Below, piece by piece: positions 53,862 to 63,680 of a DNA stretch of 64,000 bases. The DNA comes from Bacillota bacterium. Its GTDB lineage: Bacteria; Bacillota; UBA4882; UBA8346. The notes below the pieces were generated by a model. That model did no database searches. It was not told where the DNA came from and saw only the letters and a list, made by a program, of their open reading frames with translations. A program made the position numbers and the translations under genes. Position 1 is the first letter of the stretch. Each line of letters begins with the position of its first letter. Location: assembly GCA_023401925.1 (NCBI GenBank), contig JAEXDA010000046.1, positions 37,370-101,369 on the forward strand, given 5' to 3'.

Positions 53862-54025
53862 CATAATCCGCTACCGCCGCGCCGTTCTTTGAAACCTCGG
53901 TCAGCCGGTTCAACAAATCGTACGTATATTGCCAGTATTCGACTCCATCTTCAGAAGTGGCGGAATACCTATCGTGTTATCACAATATAGATTCCCTTTC
54001 ATTTCCAGATTTCCTGCCTTCTCCT
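53862..54025 (-). pseudogene. RHS/YD-repeat fragment
   Basis: The minus strand encodes EYWQYTYDLLNRLTEVSKNG with minor changes, the same segment as in the RHS pseudogene at 59844-62040. The homologous DNA continues in decayed form to about 54025 (the ...TTCCCTTTC...AGATTTCCTGCC blocks). Confidence 0.8.
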
Positions 54026-54091
54026 ATGTTTCTGTCTATTCGATTAGCCATTGCAGAATGAAATCTATCTAACCAAAATAACCAAAGCTTG

Positions 54092-54430
54092 AAAAAATGA
54101 AAGCCGATTTTTCCTCTCCACGGATTCCACCGGCTGGGTAACTTTTCGAGCGGCCAAAAATGGAACCTCCGCTCGGAACGAGCGGCAAAAGTCGCCGACA
54201 CCCATGGTTTTTCGGACTCAAAGAGTCCGCGTCTTCCTTTTATCCCGCCGCCTTCCTTGGCGCGGGAACCCCGGGGACTGGCCGGCTCCATCGTAGAGCC
54301 GGCCTTCTCGATTCATTCCACGATGCCGACGGCTGAACGCCGTCCTAACTTTAAGCCGCGTGGTCTGCCTCCCTGCCGACCATATCGGAGTTTAAAAGTT
54401 GGGCCTGTTTTTGTTGGCTTGATTCTTTTC
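54092..54430 (+). repeat. ~300-bp structured repeat, copy 1
   Basis: GC-rich non-coding repeat starting AAAATGAAAGCCGATTTTTC and ending near TTGGCTTGATTC. It includes the perfect hairpin GGCCGGCTC/GAGCCGGCC (54280-54304). The same element recurs at 56431 and 62042 in the same orientation. This copy has lost the internal CTTTTT hairpin. Confidence 0.85.
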
Positions 54431-54779
54431 GAAACTCTGGCATCATTGGAAATCTGCGGAAATCTGCCTTTTCGCCTTGAAATGGAAATCCGTGTAATGT
54501 TGTTCCGTAACACCGTTTCCCACCCCATTAGCGTGATCATTCTTTTGTTTTGCGGCCTAAAGACTTTTAGCCGCAGAGATACGGAGAAACAGAGCAAGAC
54601 CCTAAACATCCTCGCGAACCATCTTCTCACTTTCTTTCCGGACTTTCTAGCCCGCATCCCGCAAACCTAATGGCCGTGATGTTATTGTTGTTATCGTAGT
54701 TTGCAGAAAGCTTGTTCCACTGTCTACCAATCCACTGAAATTTATGATACAATACTATAATTGAGAGGTGAGCAATTGC
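54431..54779. other. Spacer with RHS scrap
   Basis: No gene is convincing here. Bases 54570-54640 carry a degenerate CCGCAGAGATACGGAGA repeat. Bases 54669-54717 (GGCCGTGATGTTATTGTTG...) match RHS sequence near 61940, also found at 57438-57487, and lead into the conserved promoter of the coiled-coil gene. Confidence 0.6.
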
Positions 54780-55046
54780 ATGGACGATAATAAAGTGGCT
54801 GTGCTATTGGAAGACTTAATGTCCCAATTTCGTACGTTTGGTGAAGGATTAGATGGTCTTAGAGACGAGATAAAAGATTTTAGGAAAGAAACCAATAATA
54901 GACTTGAAACCATCGAACAAGAACTCATTAATTTTAAAGCTGAGAATCGTCTGGAACATAAGCAAATAATTCAAGCGGTCCAAGATTTGGATAACGAAGT
55001 TAAAAGACTGGACACAGAAGTAGTCCAAATAAAACGGGTAAAATAA
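54780..55046 (+). CDS. Small coiled-coil protein, copy 2
   Basis: 88 residues, with the same conserved ends as copy 1 (DDNKVAVLLEDLMSQFRTFGEG; DTEVVQIKRVK) but a longer, different central helix (RDEIKDFRKETNNRLETIEQ). The SD GAGAGGTGAG lies 7-8 bases upstream of ATG 54780, and the -10 GATACAAT is conserved. A truncated transposase follows 40 bases downstream. Confidence 0.75.
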   Translation: MDDNKVAVLLEDLMSQFRTFGEGLDGLRDEIKDFRKETNNRLETIEQELINFKAENRLEHKQIIQAVQDLDNEVKRLDTEVVQIKRVK

Positions 55047-55085
55047 CTTTTTGCAAAAGACCTATTTATGGTATTATTTCGCATT

Positions 55086-55303
55086 ATGACAAATTCAATA
55101 ACAATCTTATTGTCCTTCTGCAATTGGTTTACATTCCTCATCCACACTCTTAAACTCAAACTAATCTCTCACGCCGCCCTGGAACTGGAAAACATCGCTC
55201 TCCGCAGCCAATTGGCGCTTTTCCGGCAGCAAACACTTGACCATAAAATACCCAAGCCTCGTCCAACTCCGGCATTCCGCCAGTTATGGGTTTTTATTTG
55301 AAT
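55086..55303 (+). pseudogene. Transposase N-terminal fragment
   Basis: Encodes ALELENIALRSQLALFRQQ and KIPKPRPTPAFRQLW, the N-terminal region of the intact transposase at 62353. It then stops (W-V-F-I-stop), and the remaining 290 codons are absent. Confidence 0.85.
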
Positions 55304-55316
55304 ATTTTTTATTTCA

Positions 55317-56006
55317 TCAAGGCATGATTAGTTCTGTAAAAAGACAATTAAATACTTTAACTTTTCCTTTCTCTATGTATTTAGTATCAATATCTTCAAC
55401 AATTATTTCAGCTATATCTTTAGTTATTTGCTTGTAATTTTTTAAAACAAAAAATTTCTTTACGACATTAACAACATCTTGAACATCCTCGCTATAGTAG
55501 TCTATGTTTTCAAATTTCCATTTATTAGAATTACAATTTAACATAGATTTACTAACAAAGTAGTAAAAATAATTGTTAAGAATGCTGATGAATAGATAAA
55601 GATCAAAACGTGTACCACCTAGAGACCCAATTAATTGAACATCATCATCCATAATTGATTGGCCCTTATGTAATAACACTCGATATTCATAACAATTACT
55701 GGATTCTAAATCCGTCCAATCAAGTATGCTATATTGCTTAAGAATTTGCTGAAGTTCTGCTTTTAAGTTTTCTCCTGAATTCAAATTATCAAGATTTTCC
55801 TTTCTATTCTCCATGAGCATTATATACTGAGGTGATCCCTTATATTTTGAATCGTTAAAATATAACTTCTTGGGATAATATGTATATATAACATTTAATA
55901 CTTCATCTAAAAAAGCCACCATTTCCCCCTTTTTCAATTTTCGATTATCGGTTTTGTCAAATCGCTTATCATCTAAAAGCTTTTTAGCCATTTTAGCATT
56001 TTCCAC
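55317..56006 (-). CDS. Unknown AT-rich protein, possible immunity
   Basis: The 229-residue mostly helical, acidic protein with several Tyr/Phe-rich stretches has no signal peptide. It probably starts at GTG 56006, but the SD is poor. No family is recognised. It lies between two transposase fragments inside the RHS island and is AT-rich like the immunity genes, which is the only basis for the suggestion. Confidence 0.55.
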   Translation of the reverse strand: MENAKMAKKLLDDKRFDKTDNRKLKKGEMVAFLDEVLNVIYTYYPKKLYFNDSKYKGSPQYIMLMENRKENLDNLNSGENLKAELQQILKQYSILDWTDLESSNCYEYRVLLHKGQSIMDDDVQLIGSLGGTRFDLYLFISILNNYFYYFVSKSMLNCNSNKWKFENIDYYSEDVQDVVNVVKKFFVLKNYKQITKDIAEIIVEDIDTKYIEKGKVKVFNCLFTELIMP

Positions 56007-56189
56007 ACCATCTTTTGGGCTTTATCTATCTCGTCGTAAGACTGTCTCTCCATTCATCCGGAAATTCTCTATTTCTGTGATCTTCGTGTCTGTGGTATAA
56101 TCTTCCTTTCGCTTATGCCGTTTTCACTTCGACTGTGCAGATTCTCTCTTCCATTTTGTAAAGCTACACAATTACCTCCTTGTCCTTCA

Positions 56190-56360
56190 TTCAATACCTT
56201 ACGTTCTTGATTTACACCCTCAGACTCAAATCCCGTGCCGCCCTTATCCTCGCTCTCCGCAGTCAATTGGCACTTTTCCAACAGTGGCGGTATAGGTGTC
56301 GTGTTATTACAATAGGTATTCCCTTCCATTTCCAGATTCCCTGCATTCTCCTATGCAATG
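56190..56360. pseudogene. Chimeric debris: transposase N-terminal scrap joined to RHS scrap
   Basis: Bases 56190-56282 (+) encode a degraded LKSRAAL...LALRSQLALFQQ transposase segment. From 56283, GTGGCGGTATAGG...TTTCCAGATTCCCTGC resembles RHS sequence (minus strand). The junction lies within GCAGT-type sequence. Confidence 0.65.
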
Positions 56361-56430
56361 GCTGTTTCCCAACCTTCTTCAGTCGGTTGGAGTCGGCCTT
56401 ACCATATGGAATCCTTCTCATCGAAGCTCA

Positions 56431-56747
56431 AAAAAAATGAAAGCCGATTTTTCCTCTCCACGGATTCCACCGGCTGGGTGACTTTTTGAACGGCCAAAAA
56501 GTCACCAAAAAGCCGCCGACACCCATGGTTTTTCGGACTCAAAGAGTCCGCGTCTTCCTTTTATCCCGCCGCCTTCCTGGCGCGGGAGCCCTGGGGACTG
56601 GCCGGCTCCATCGTAGAGACGGCCTTCTCGATTCATTCCACGCTGCCGACGGCTGAACGCCGTCCTGGCGTTAATCCGCGTGGTCTGCCTCCTGCCGACC
56701 ATATCGGGGTTTAAAATATTGGGCCTATTTTATTGGCTTGATTCTTT
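56431..56747 (+). repeat. ~300-bp structured repeat, copy 2
   Basis: Same element as 54092-54430 and 62042-62332. It has GTGACTTTTTG/CAAAAAGTCAC and GGCCGGCTC-like hairpins. It leads directly into a truncated transposase. Confidence 0.85.
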
Positions 56748-56775
56748 GCCGATTACCCTTTCCATTCTCTAATTG

Positions 56776-57201
56776 CCGACTTTGGGTCATGCAACAGCTT
56801 AGAGAAGCAACTCCTTTCGGAAACCAACCGGAATACCTGATCCATGATAATGATCGTATTTTTGTAAGTAAGGAATTACAGGCATTTCTGACAAACACCG
56901 AAATCGAATCCATAAGAACAGGATTTCATTCCCCTGGCAGAACGGGATCTGTGAAAGGACTGTTGGTATTTTACGCCGGGAATTGCTTGATCATATCATC
57001 CCTATGAATCAAAAGCATCTCGAATATCTACTTCGTACATATATTTATGATTATTACAACCCCCACCGGACTCATCAAGGGATTGAGCGGCGGACTCCGT
57101 TTCCTTCGGAAAGATCGACAAAAACATCAATTAAGAACACATCGTTGATTTCCGAGCCGGTTCTAGGCGGGTTGTATCATAATTACCGCAAAGCCGCTTA
57201 A
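56776..57201 (+). pseudogene. Transposase C-terminal half, frameshifted
   Basis: Encodes LREATPFGNQPEYLIHDNDRIFV with the second catalytic Asp, then an internal deletion and frameshift (TGFHSPGRTG) remove the catalytic Glu region. The frame is restored as DHIIPMNQKHLEYL to the normal end NYRKAA. The N-terminal half is absent. Confidence 0.85.
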
Positions 57202-57276
57202 AGAAAAACCCGATCTTCTCCCTCAATCAAAAAATTTTTGCTTCAATTCAGCCTATTTTTCTAAGATCCACTTCAA

Positions 57277-57314
57277 AAAACAGAGCTTAACTTTTATGTT
57301 AAGCCCTGTTTTTT
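57277..57314 (+). terminator. Conserved transposase 3' hairpin
   Basis: AACAGAGCTTAAC/GTTAAGCCCTGTT with a T-run, about 75 bases after the transposase stop. The same structure follows the other copies (58996-59035, 63585-63618, 50487-50522), so it belongs to the element. Confidence 0.7.
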
Positions 57315-57369
57315 GTCCAGATGGAGTTTTTGAAGTCTACAGCCTCCGGTTGGCTCGCTCTCCATTGCC

Positions 57370-57487
57370 GGGAGTGACCGACTTGAGCAGTTAGTTGTTG
57401 GCGTCATATTCAAAGGTCTTGATGACGCTTCCTTCGGTAATGGCCGTGATGTTATTGTTGTTATCGTAGTTTGCAGAAAGCTTGTTC
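57370..57487 (-). pseudogene. RHS fragment upstream of coiled-coil copy 3
   Basis: Minus-strand match to the RHS gene's FEYDANNQL region and the preceding DDNNNI-type repeat (compare 61865-61970). Its end abuts the conserved promoter of the small coiled-coil gene. Confidence 0.75.
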
Positions 57488-57539
57488 CAAATCCACTGAA
57501 ATTTATGATACAATAATGTTTATTGAGAGGTGAGTATTG

Positions 57540-57794
57540 ATGGACGATAATAAAGTTGCCGTTCTTTTGGAAGACTTAATGTCCCAGTTTCGTACGTTTG
57601 GTGAAGGATTGCAATTATTAAACGATAAAGTCGACAGAGTTGAAACCAAAGTTGATAAGATAGACAAGAAACTTGATGCCCATATCGGTGAAAACAGACA
57701 TGACTTTGAAACCAACCGTCAAGAGCATCAACAATTAATGCAGATGATTAAAGAACTGGACACCGAAGTATTCCAAATCAAACGGGTGAAATAA
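57540..57794 (+). CDS. Small coiled-coil protein, copy 3
   Basis: 84 residues. The ends are identical in type to the other copies. The centre contains heptads NDKVDRVETKVDKIDKKLDAH, and its EHQQLMQMIKELDTEV segment is shared with copy 1. The SD is GAGAGGTGAG, with an upstream GATACAATA. A transposase pseudogene starts 21 bases after its stop. Confidence 0.75.
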   Translation: MDDNKVAVLLEDLMSQFRTFGEGLQLLNDKVDRVETKVDKIDKKLDAHIGENRHDFETNRQEHQQLMQMIKELDTEVFQIKRVK

Positions 57795-57815
57795 CTCTCT
57801 TTTTCTGTTTTCACG

Positions 57816-58845
57816 ATGACTCCTTTTAAACCGATTATCACTTTTTTGCATTTATGGTATCTTGTTTTAACTCATGTTCTTAAAGACTCGCTTAAATACC
57901 GCGGCCGCCCTTGAAATAGAAATCCTCGCCCTCCGCAGCCAATTAGATCTCTTTCAGCAGCAGACGCTTAACTATAAAATATGAAAACCGAAACTGACAC
58001 CAGCTTTTCGGCGGTTATAGGTAATCATTTCAAAACTCTGGCCCGATTGGAAGTCTGTTCTCTTAGTCGTCAAACCGGAAACAGTCATTAGCTGGCATCG
58101 TACGGCATTTCGCTTTTATTGGGCCACAAAATCAAAGCGCCACGGCAGACCGGCTATATCTTCGGCTACCATTTCGTTAATAAAACGCATTCATAAGGAA
58201 AATCCGCTCTGGTCACCCGAACGAATTCACGATCAACTGATGAACCTTGGCATAACCGATACGCCTGCTCCGAATACCATTGCCAAGTATCTTTCCATCC
58301 AAAAACCTCCCAGCGAAAAGTCGTTACAGTCTTGGAAAGCCTTCCTTGCCAATCACCGACAAGGTATTTGGGCAATGGATTTCCTAACGATTCCCACAAT
58401 ATTCTTTAAAGTGTTATATGTCTTGATTGTCATCAGCCATGATCGTAGGGTGATTAAACACTTTGCAATCACTTCCCATCCTACCTCTGCCTGGGTGGCC
58501 CAACAACTCCGGGAAGCAACTCCTTTCGGAAACCAACCGGAATACCTGATCCATGATAATGATCGTATTTTTGTAAGTAAGGAATTACAGGCATTTCTGA
58601 CAAACACCAAAATTAAATCCATGAGAACAGGATTCCATTCACCATGGCAGAACGGGATCTGTGAAAGAACAGTCGGTGTCTTTCGCCGGGAATTGCTTGA
58701 TCATGTTATCCCTATGAATCAAAAGCATCTTGAATGTTTGATTCGTGGATATATCCATGATTATTACAATCAAAACAGAACTCACCAGGCAATTAATCGG
58801 CAAACACCGCTCTTCCAAGCCGGTTCTGGGCGGGCTGTATCATAA
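57816..58845 (+). pseudogene. DDE transposase, inactivated copy
   Basis: Starts TPFKPIITFLH as in the intact copy. An in-frame stop follows KI(W/stop) near 57980, with a nearby frameshift. The rest, including MDF, HDND and CERT catalytic blocks, is open. Near the 3' end about 60 bases are deleted, so the normal C-terminus is read out of frame (QTPLFQAGSGRAVS). Confidence 0.88.
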
Positions 58846-58995
58846 TTACCGCAAAGCCGCTTGAAGCCAAGTAAATCTTAAAGCCCAATCTCCACCAATT
58901 TTCAAGGCTTGTTTTTCCATGCCATTTTGCCAAAACCTAGATCTCAATCAAAGAATTTTTGCTTCAAATCAGCCTATTTTTCAAAGAACCACTTC

Positions 58996-59035
58996 AAAAA
59001 ACAGAGCCTAACTTTTTAGTTAAGCTCCATTTTTT
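58996..59035 (+). terminator. Conserved transposase 3' hairpin
   Basis: GAGCCTAAC (59004-59012) pairs with GTTAAGCTC (59019-59027), with one mismatch and a T-run. It ends the inactive transposase unit. Confidence 0.65.
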
Positions 59036-59062
59036 GTCCAGATTGAGTTTTTGAGTCCACAA

Positions 59063-59400
59063 CTGTTTGGCTCTCTTGCTTTGTAAGGCTTGTCGGCCAT
59101 ACTCTTTTCGAAGAATGGATAGGCTCTCCCGAGTTGCTGTGTCATAACTATGTGTAACGCGCCAAGGTCTCAGACCCCGGGGAAGTTGTGATATTCTCGC
59201 CCTTTTTTCTGATTATCACAATATTGCCTTCTGCATTCAAAACAGCATCGGCCTTCCCTACTTTGTGTATTTCGTGGCTCAATCTCTTCAAGCTTCCGGT
59301 TTTCGGCCCGCTACCTTGCTATCTACGCTTAAACCTTTAGGTTACCCTATTGGCTCCAAGACTCGCTACTGGTGGTTGGCTATTCCTTTCCAGATGGGAT
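59063..59400. repeat. Long direct repeat, copy 1 (with 63681-64000)
   Basis: From CTGTTTGGCTCTCTTGC on, this segment is nearly identical to 63681-64000 over at least 320 bp, with only scattered substitutions. I recognise no gene in it. A long apparent frame contains stops. It probably belongs to, or was carried with, the transposase unit. Confidence 0.85.
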
Positions 59401-59500
59401 TCCCACCCATTATATGACACGACCTCGCTCGGCCGCACTTTGAAGTCTACAGGTTTTGGCGTGGTTCAGAGTAGGCCTTTTTTTTAATGGTTTAATTTGG

Positions 59501-59833
59501 TTAATTTTTTTCTGGGTAAAGTTTAAAAAATTCATCAAACCATTCTTTACGATTTCTTTTTATTAGACCAATCGCTTCACGAAATGCAATACCATTCAAT
59601 TTTTTTAAATCATTATACTTCAGATTTTGATGCTTTAACCAAATAAATGCTAATGATTCACCACAACTTGCCTTCACCATTTCATCATATTCTAATTTAT
59701 TTGATACATTTATTAAAACGTCAATAACATCTTGTTCATCGAAATTCCCTAATTCTATAGCAGCATCATCTTTTTCAGCAATAGAGGCTGAAGGATCTAA
59801 CAAAATTTCAATTAAGGCGTCTTTATTGTTCAT
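59501..59833 (-). CDS. Probable immunity protein for the RHS toxin
   Basis: The 110-residue acidic helical protein (HEAT/ARM-like: EKDDAAIELGNFDEQDVIDVLINVS) follows the end of the RHS toxin frame by 10 bases on the same strand, the classic toxin-immunity arrangement. It is AT-rich and intact, although the toxin gene is broken. The cognate role is inferred from position. Confidence 0.72.
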   Translation of the reverse strand: MNNKDALIEILLDPSASIAEKDDAAIELGNFDEQDVIDVLINVSNKLEYDEMVKASCGESLAFIWLKHQNLKYNDLKKLNGIAFREAIGLIKRNRKEWFDEFFKLYPEKN

Positions 59834-59843
59834 AATCCTATTC

Positions 59844-62040
59844 TCACTTTCCTAATGGAATATGTGTCCCCACCGTTCTTCCACCTTTTTCACCAGTGAA
59901 TGGATTAACATATACACCCTCATCTAATCTTGCATCAAAACGAGGAGTCTTACTTAAAGGACCAGGCCCTCTCTGGTACTTGCTTCAGGTTTAATTTTTA
60001 CTCTCCAACTAAATTCACCATCCTTAACTTGACCCCACATTTCTACTCCGCCTTCAGTAAATTTCTGAACCCACCCATTTTGTTTAGCCCATTCTCTTAA
60101 ATTTTCTATATTTTTAGCTATAATACCTGTATCCTTAAGAATTCCCTCGAAACCAAATAAGTCTACCGTCCCTGTCAATAACTTACTATCTGGATCTCCA
60201 AATATTGATTTGTATACCTTTTGACCATCAGGATCATTTTTAAACCAATCTTTTAACTGTTCCAATGGAGTATCCATCATTTTCATTACTCTAAATGTTG
60301 AATCTAACTTTTCTTTATAATCTGGATCCTCCTCAGTTATTCCCTTGCCTTTTAAATAATCTTTGGCCTTATTTATTAGTTTTTCATTTCTGGCTTTTTC
60401 TGCCTGGTCTTGTGAATCTTTAAGCTTATTATACCAATCTTTAATGTTATCCAAAAAGCTCTTTTTAGTTTTATCTTTATCATTATTATTTGATGAATCC
60501 GATGAGCTTGAACCTCCCGACCAATTGTATTTTCCATCGTTATAACCACTATTCCCGCCTTGATTAGGCTCACCGTACCAACCCACATCTAATCCGGTAG
60601 GATCAGTATTTGTCAATGGATTATTGGCGCAATATGTGTAAAGGTTCGGATTATTCGGATCAGCCACCGGATCTTCGGATATAAACCTTCCCGTCTCACC
60701 GTCATACCATCTCGCATTGTAATAATACAACCCTGCATCACTATCATACTCTTTCCCCGTAAACCCATGAGCCTCATCAAAGTCGCCGTTGCTGGTATAC
60801 TTGGTGCCAAACGCAAAATAGTCGGCGTTAAATACCACTTTACCGCTCTGATCCGTCACCGCCTTGACACTACCCACATTATCGGTATGATAATAATACA
60901 CCTTGGCACTCGAATCCCCAATCACTCCATCCACTCTGGCCAAATGCTTACCCAAGGCATAAACGTACGACCTCACCCTGCTAACGGATATTCTCTTTTC
61001 AAAGATCGGTTCCGTGCCTTCAAACACATAATGAACAGTCCCGCTACTACCCCGTTTAACTTCCCGGAGTCCATCCGGGCTATACTCATACTCCGATACA
61101 ACCGTGCCGTTCTTCGAAACCTCGGTCAGCCGGTTCAACAAATCATAGGTATATTGCCAGTACTCGACACCCTCTCCCGAGGTGGCGGTATAGGTTACGG
61201 TGTCTCCGTTAATATTAAATTGATTCCCTTTCTTCACCAGATTTCCTGCCTCATCATATTTGAAGGCAAATTTTCCGTCAGTCTGCAACCTATCAGAGTT
61301 TGCATAATACAAAGATTTATAGGTATTCGAATGAATCAAGGTCACCACCTGGAAAGTCCGGTTGCCGGCCTTATCATATTGGTAATCTTCAGTTCTTAAT
61401 GTTGCTTCTTGATATACCCTGAGCATCTTCGCCAAATCATTCAAAAATGTTGCCTTGCTCTTTGCCGTAAATCCGCTATCCCGCTCATCGAATTTCACAT
61501 GGATCTTTAGATACCGGGTAGCCACACTCTCCTTAAGAGTAATGGTAATAACCCCGTTGCTATCCGTGGTGAAACTCCAGTTGCTTCTGGACGCCATGGT
61601 GTAAATGGTGTTATCCGGGGAGGTATAAAGATCCAGCGTCCTTTGAGTGACCCGATGCGCCCTGAACTTACCGTCCGGGATGATCTGGATTTTCTTAATG
61701 CCCGGCGCCACGGCGCCAAAGTCGATCCCGATGGAAGAGGAGTTGTAGTCCAGCCCCATCATGGCGGTGAGAACCGGGGTAAAGTCCATCATCTTGGCCC
61801 CAAGGTAGTCGCCCTTCTTGATGCCGTAAGTGCCGGGAGTCGGGTCGCTCTCCATAAATTTTCCGGGAGTGACGGAACTGGTCAGTTGGTTGTTGGCGTC
61901 ATATTCGAAGGTCTTGATGGCGCTTCCTTCGGTAATGGCCGTGATGTTGTTGTTGTCATCATAAGTATACTACTGTTGCAGGATGCTGGCCCCGTTTACG
62001 GTGACTTGATAATCCTTCAGCCTATCGGAGTTAACCGTAA
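59844..62040 (-). pseudogene. RHS/YD-repeat polymorphic toxin, broken and 5'-truncated
   Basis: The main open part (61855-59954, 633 codons) encodes YD repeats (YTYDLLNRLTEV), the RHS core (GRFISEDPVADPNNPNLYTYC) and a variable C-terminal extension of about 210 residues. Upstream, the frame continues through a TAG at 61970-61972 (LQQ-stop-YTYDD) to about 62040, where a repeat cuts it, so the N-terminus is lost. Downstream, a one-base shift near 59980 joins EAS to an open tail (YQRGPGPLSKTPRFDARLDE ... HIPLGK) ending at 59844, which looks like the real toxin terminus. Confidence 0.85.
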
Positions 62041-62041
62041 T

Positions 62042-62332
62042 AAATGAAAGCCGATTTTTCCTCTCCACGGATTCCACCGGCTGTGATACTTTTGGAGCGG
62101 CCCAAAAGTATCCAAAAAGCCGCCGGGACCTAGGTCCCGGTCCTCCTCTTATCCCGCCGCCTTCCTTGGCGAGGGAGCCCTGGGGACTGGCCGGCTCCAT
62201 CGTAGAGCCGGCCTTCTTGATTCATTCCACGATGCCGACGGCTGAACGCCGTCCTGACGTTAAGCCGCCTGGTCTGCCTCCTGCCGACCATATCGGGGTT
62301 TAAAATATTGGGCCTATTTTATCGGCTTGATT
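62042..62332 (+). repeat. ~300-bp structured repeat, copy 3
   Basis: Third copy, truncating the RHS gene and standing 20 bases before the intact transposase. Its internal hairpin reads GATACTTTTGG/CCAAAAGTATC, with paired changes relative to copy 2. The GGCCGGCTC/GAGCCGGCC hairpin is also present. Confidence 0.85.
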
Positions 62333-62352
62333 CATGATATCCTATCCTCACG

Positions 62353-63447
62353 ATGATTCCTTTTAAACCGATTATCACTTTTTTGCATGAATGGTATTTC
62401 GTTTCAACTCATATGCTTAAAGACTCGCTTAAATCCCGCGCCGCTCTTGAAATGGAAATTCTCGCCCTCCGCAGTCAATTAGCACTTTTCCAGCAGCAAA
62501 CGCTTAACCATAAAATACCCAAGCCCCGTCCAACTCCGGCATTCCGCCAGCTATGGATTTTTATCTCTAAACTCTGGCCAGATTGGAAGTCATCTCTTTT
62601 AGTCGTCAAACCGGATACCGTCATTGGCTGGCATCATACCGCCTTCCGCTTTTATTGGGCCAAAAAATCAAAATCCCACGGCAGACCGGCCATATCTTCG
62701 GCTACCATTTCGTTAATAAAACGCATTCATAAAGAAAATCCGCTCTGGTCACCCGAACGGATTCACGATCAACTGACTCATCTTGGTATCACTGATGTGC
62801 CTGCTCCGAATACCATTGCCAAGTATCTTTCCATCCAAAAACCTCCCAGTGAAAAGTCAGTACAGTCTTGGAAGACCTTTCTTTCTAACCATCGACAAGG
62901 CATTTGGGCAATGGATTTTTGTACTGTTCCTACTGTTTTCTTTAAAGTTATCTATGTTTTGGTCATCATCAGCCATAACCGCAGAGTAATCGAGCATGTT
63001 GCAGTTACTACCCATCCCACTTCGGCCTGGGTTGTACAGCAGATTAGAGAAGCGACTCCTTTTGAGATACAACCAAAATACTTAATCCATGATAATGATC
63101 GTATTTTTGTAAGTAAGGAATTACAGGCATTTCTGACAAACACCAAAATCAAATCCATGAGAACAGGATTTCATTCACCCTGGCAGAACGGGATCTGTGA
63201 AAGGACTGTTGGCATTTTGCGCCGGGAGTTGCTTGATCATATTATCCCTATGAATCAAAAGCATCTTGAATGTTTGCTCAAAGAATACATTAATCATTAC
63301 TACAACCCCCACCGGACTCATCAAGGCATTGGACGGCAGACTCCTTTTCCTTCGAAAAGGCCGACGAAAACATCCATTGCCGAAACAACTTTGATTTCCA
63401 AGCCGGTTTTGGGCGGGTTATATCATAATTACCGCAAAGCCGCTTGA
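62353..63447 (+). CDS. DDE (integrase-core) transposase, intact copy
   Basis: The 364-residue transposase has a helical N-terminus (ALEMEILALRSQLALFQQQ), an HTH-like region (ISLIKRIHKENPLWSPERIHDQL) and an rve integrase core. Catalytic residues lie in WAMDF, LIHDNDR and NGICERT, a complete DDE set. The family is the IS3/IS481-like integrase group, but I cannot assign an IS name. Terminal inverted repeats were not resolved. The element's left edge appears to be near CACGATGA (about 62349), where unrelated copies converge. Confidence 0.9.
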   Translation: MIPFKPIITFLHEWYFVSTHMLKDSLKSRAALEMEILALRSQLALFQQQTLNHKIPKPRPTPAFRQLWIFISKLWPDWKSSLLVVKPDTVIGWHHTAFRFYWAKKSKSHGRPAISSATISLIKRIHKENPLWSPERIHDQLTHLGITDVPAPNTIAKYLSIQKPPSEKSVQSWKTFLSNHRQGIWAMDFCTVPTVFFKVIYVLVIISHNRRVIEHVAVTTHPTSAWVVQQIREATPFEIQPKYLIHDNDRIFVSKELQAFLTNTKIKSMRTGFHSPWQNGICERTVGILRRELLDHIIPMNQKHLECLLKEYINHYYNPHRTHQGIGRQTPFPSKRPTKTSIAETTLISKPVLGGLYHNYRKAA

Positions 63448-63680
63448 AGCCAAGTAAATCTTAAAGCCCAATCTCCACCAAATTTCAAGGCTTGTTTTTC
63501 CATGCCATTTTGCCAAAACCTAGATCTCTATCAAAGAATTTTCACTTCAAAACAGCCTATTTTTCAAAGTTTCACTTTAAAAATCAGAGCCTAAATTTTT
63601 GGTTAAGCTCCATTTTTGACCCAGATGGATTTATTTACCCGTATTCATCGGTACTATTCGGCAATCCGACTCCCTATCCA
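63448..63680 (+). other. Transposase 3' non-coding region with terminator
   Basis: Homologous to 58846-59062. It contains the degenerate hairpin GAGCCTAAA/GTTAAGCTC plus T-run (63585-63618). Bases 63620-63680 differ from the other copy. Confidence 0.6.

Noticed and set aside
54257..54670. 137- and 114-codon frames on both strands
   Set aside because: They fall in the structured repeat, and the frames are not kept in the other two repeat copies.
59978..59990. Programmed -1 frameshifting in the RHS gene
   Set aside because: No slippery heptamer in the right phase is visible, and an upstream nonsense codon already indicates decay.
60767..61399. 210-codon plus-strand frame
   Set aside because: Antisense to the RHS core, whose YD repeats are unmistakable.
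54092..62332. Integron attC or CRISPR interpretation of the repeats
   Set aside because: Copies are long, few and unevenly spaced. There is no integrase of the integron type, no short regular repeats and no cas gene.
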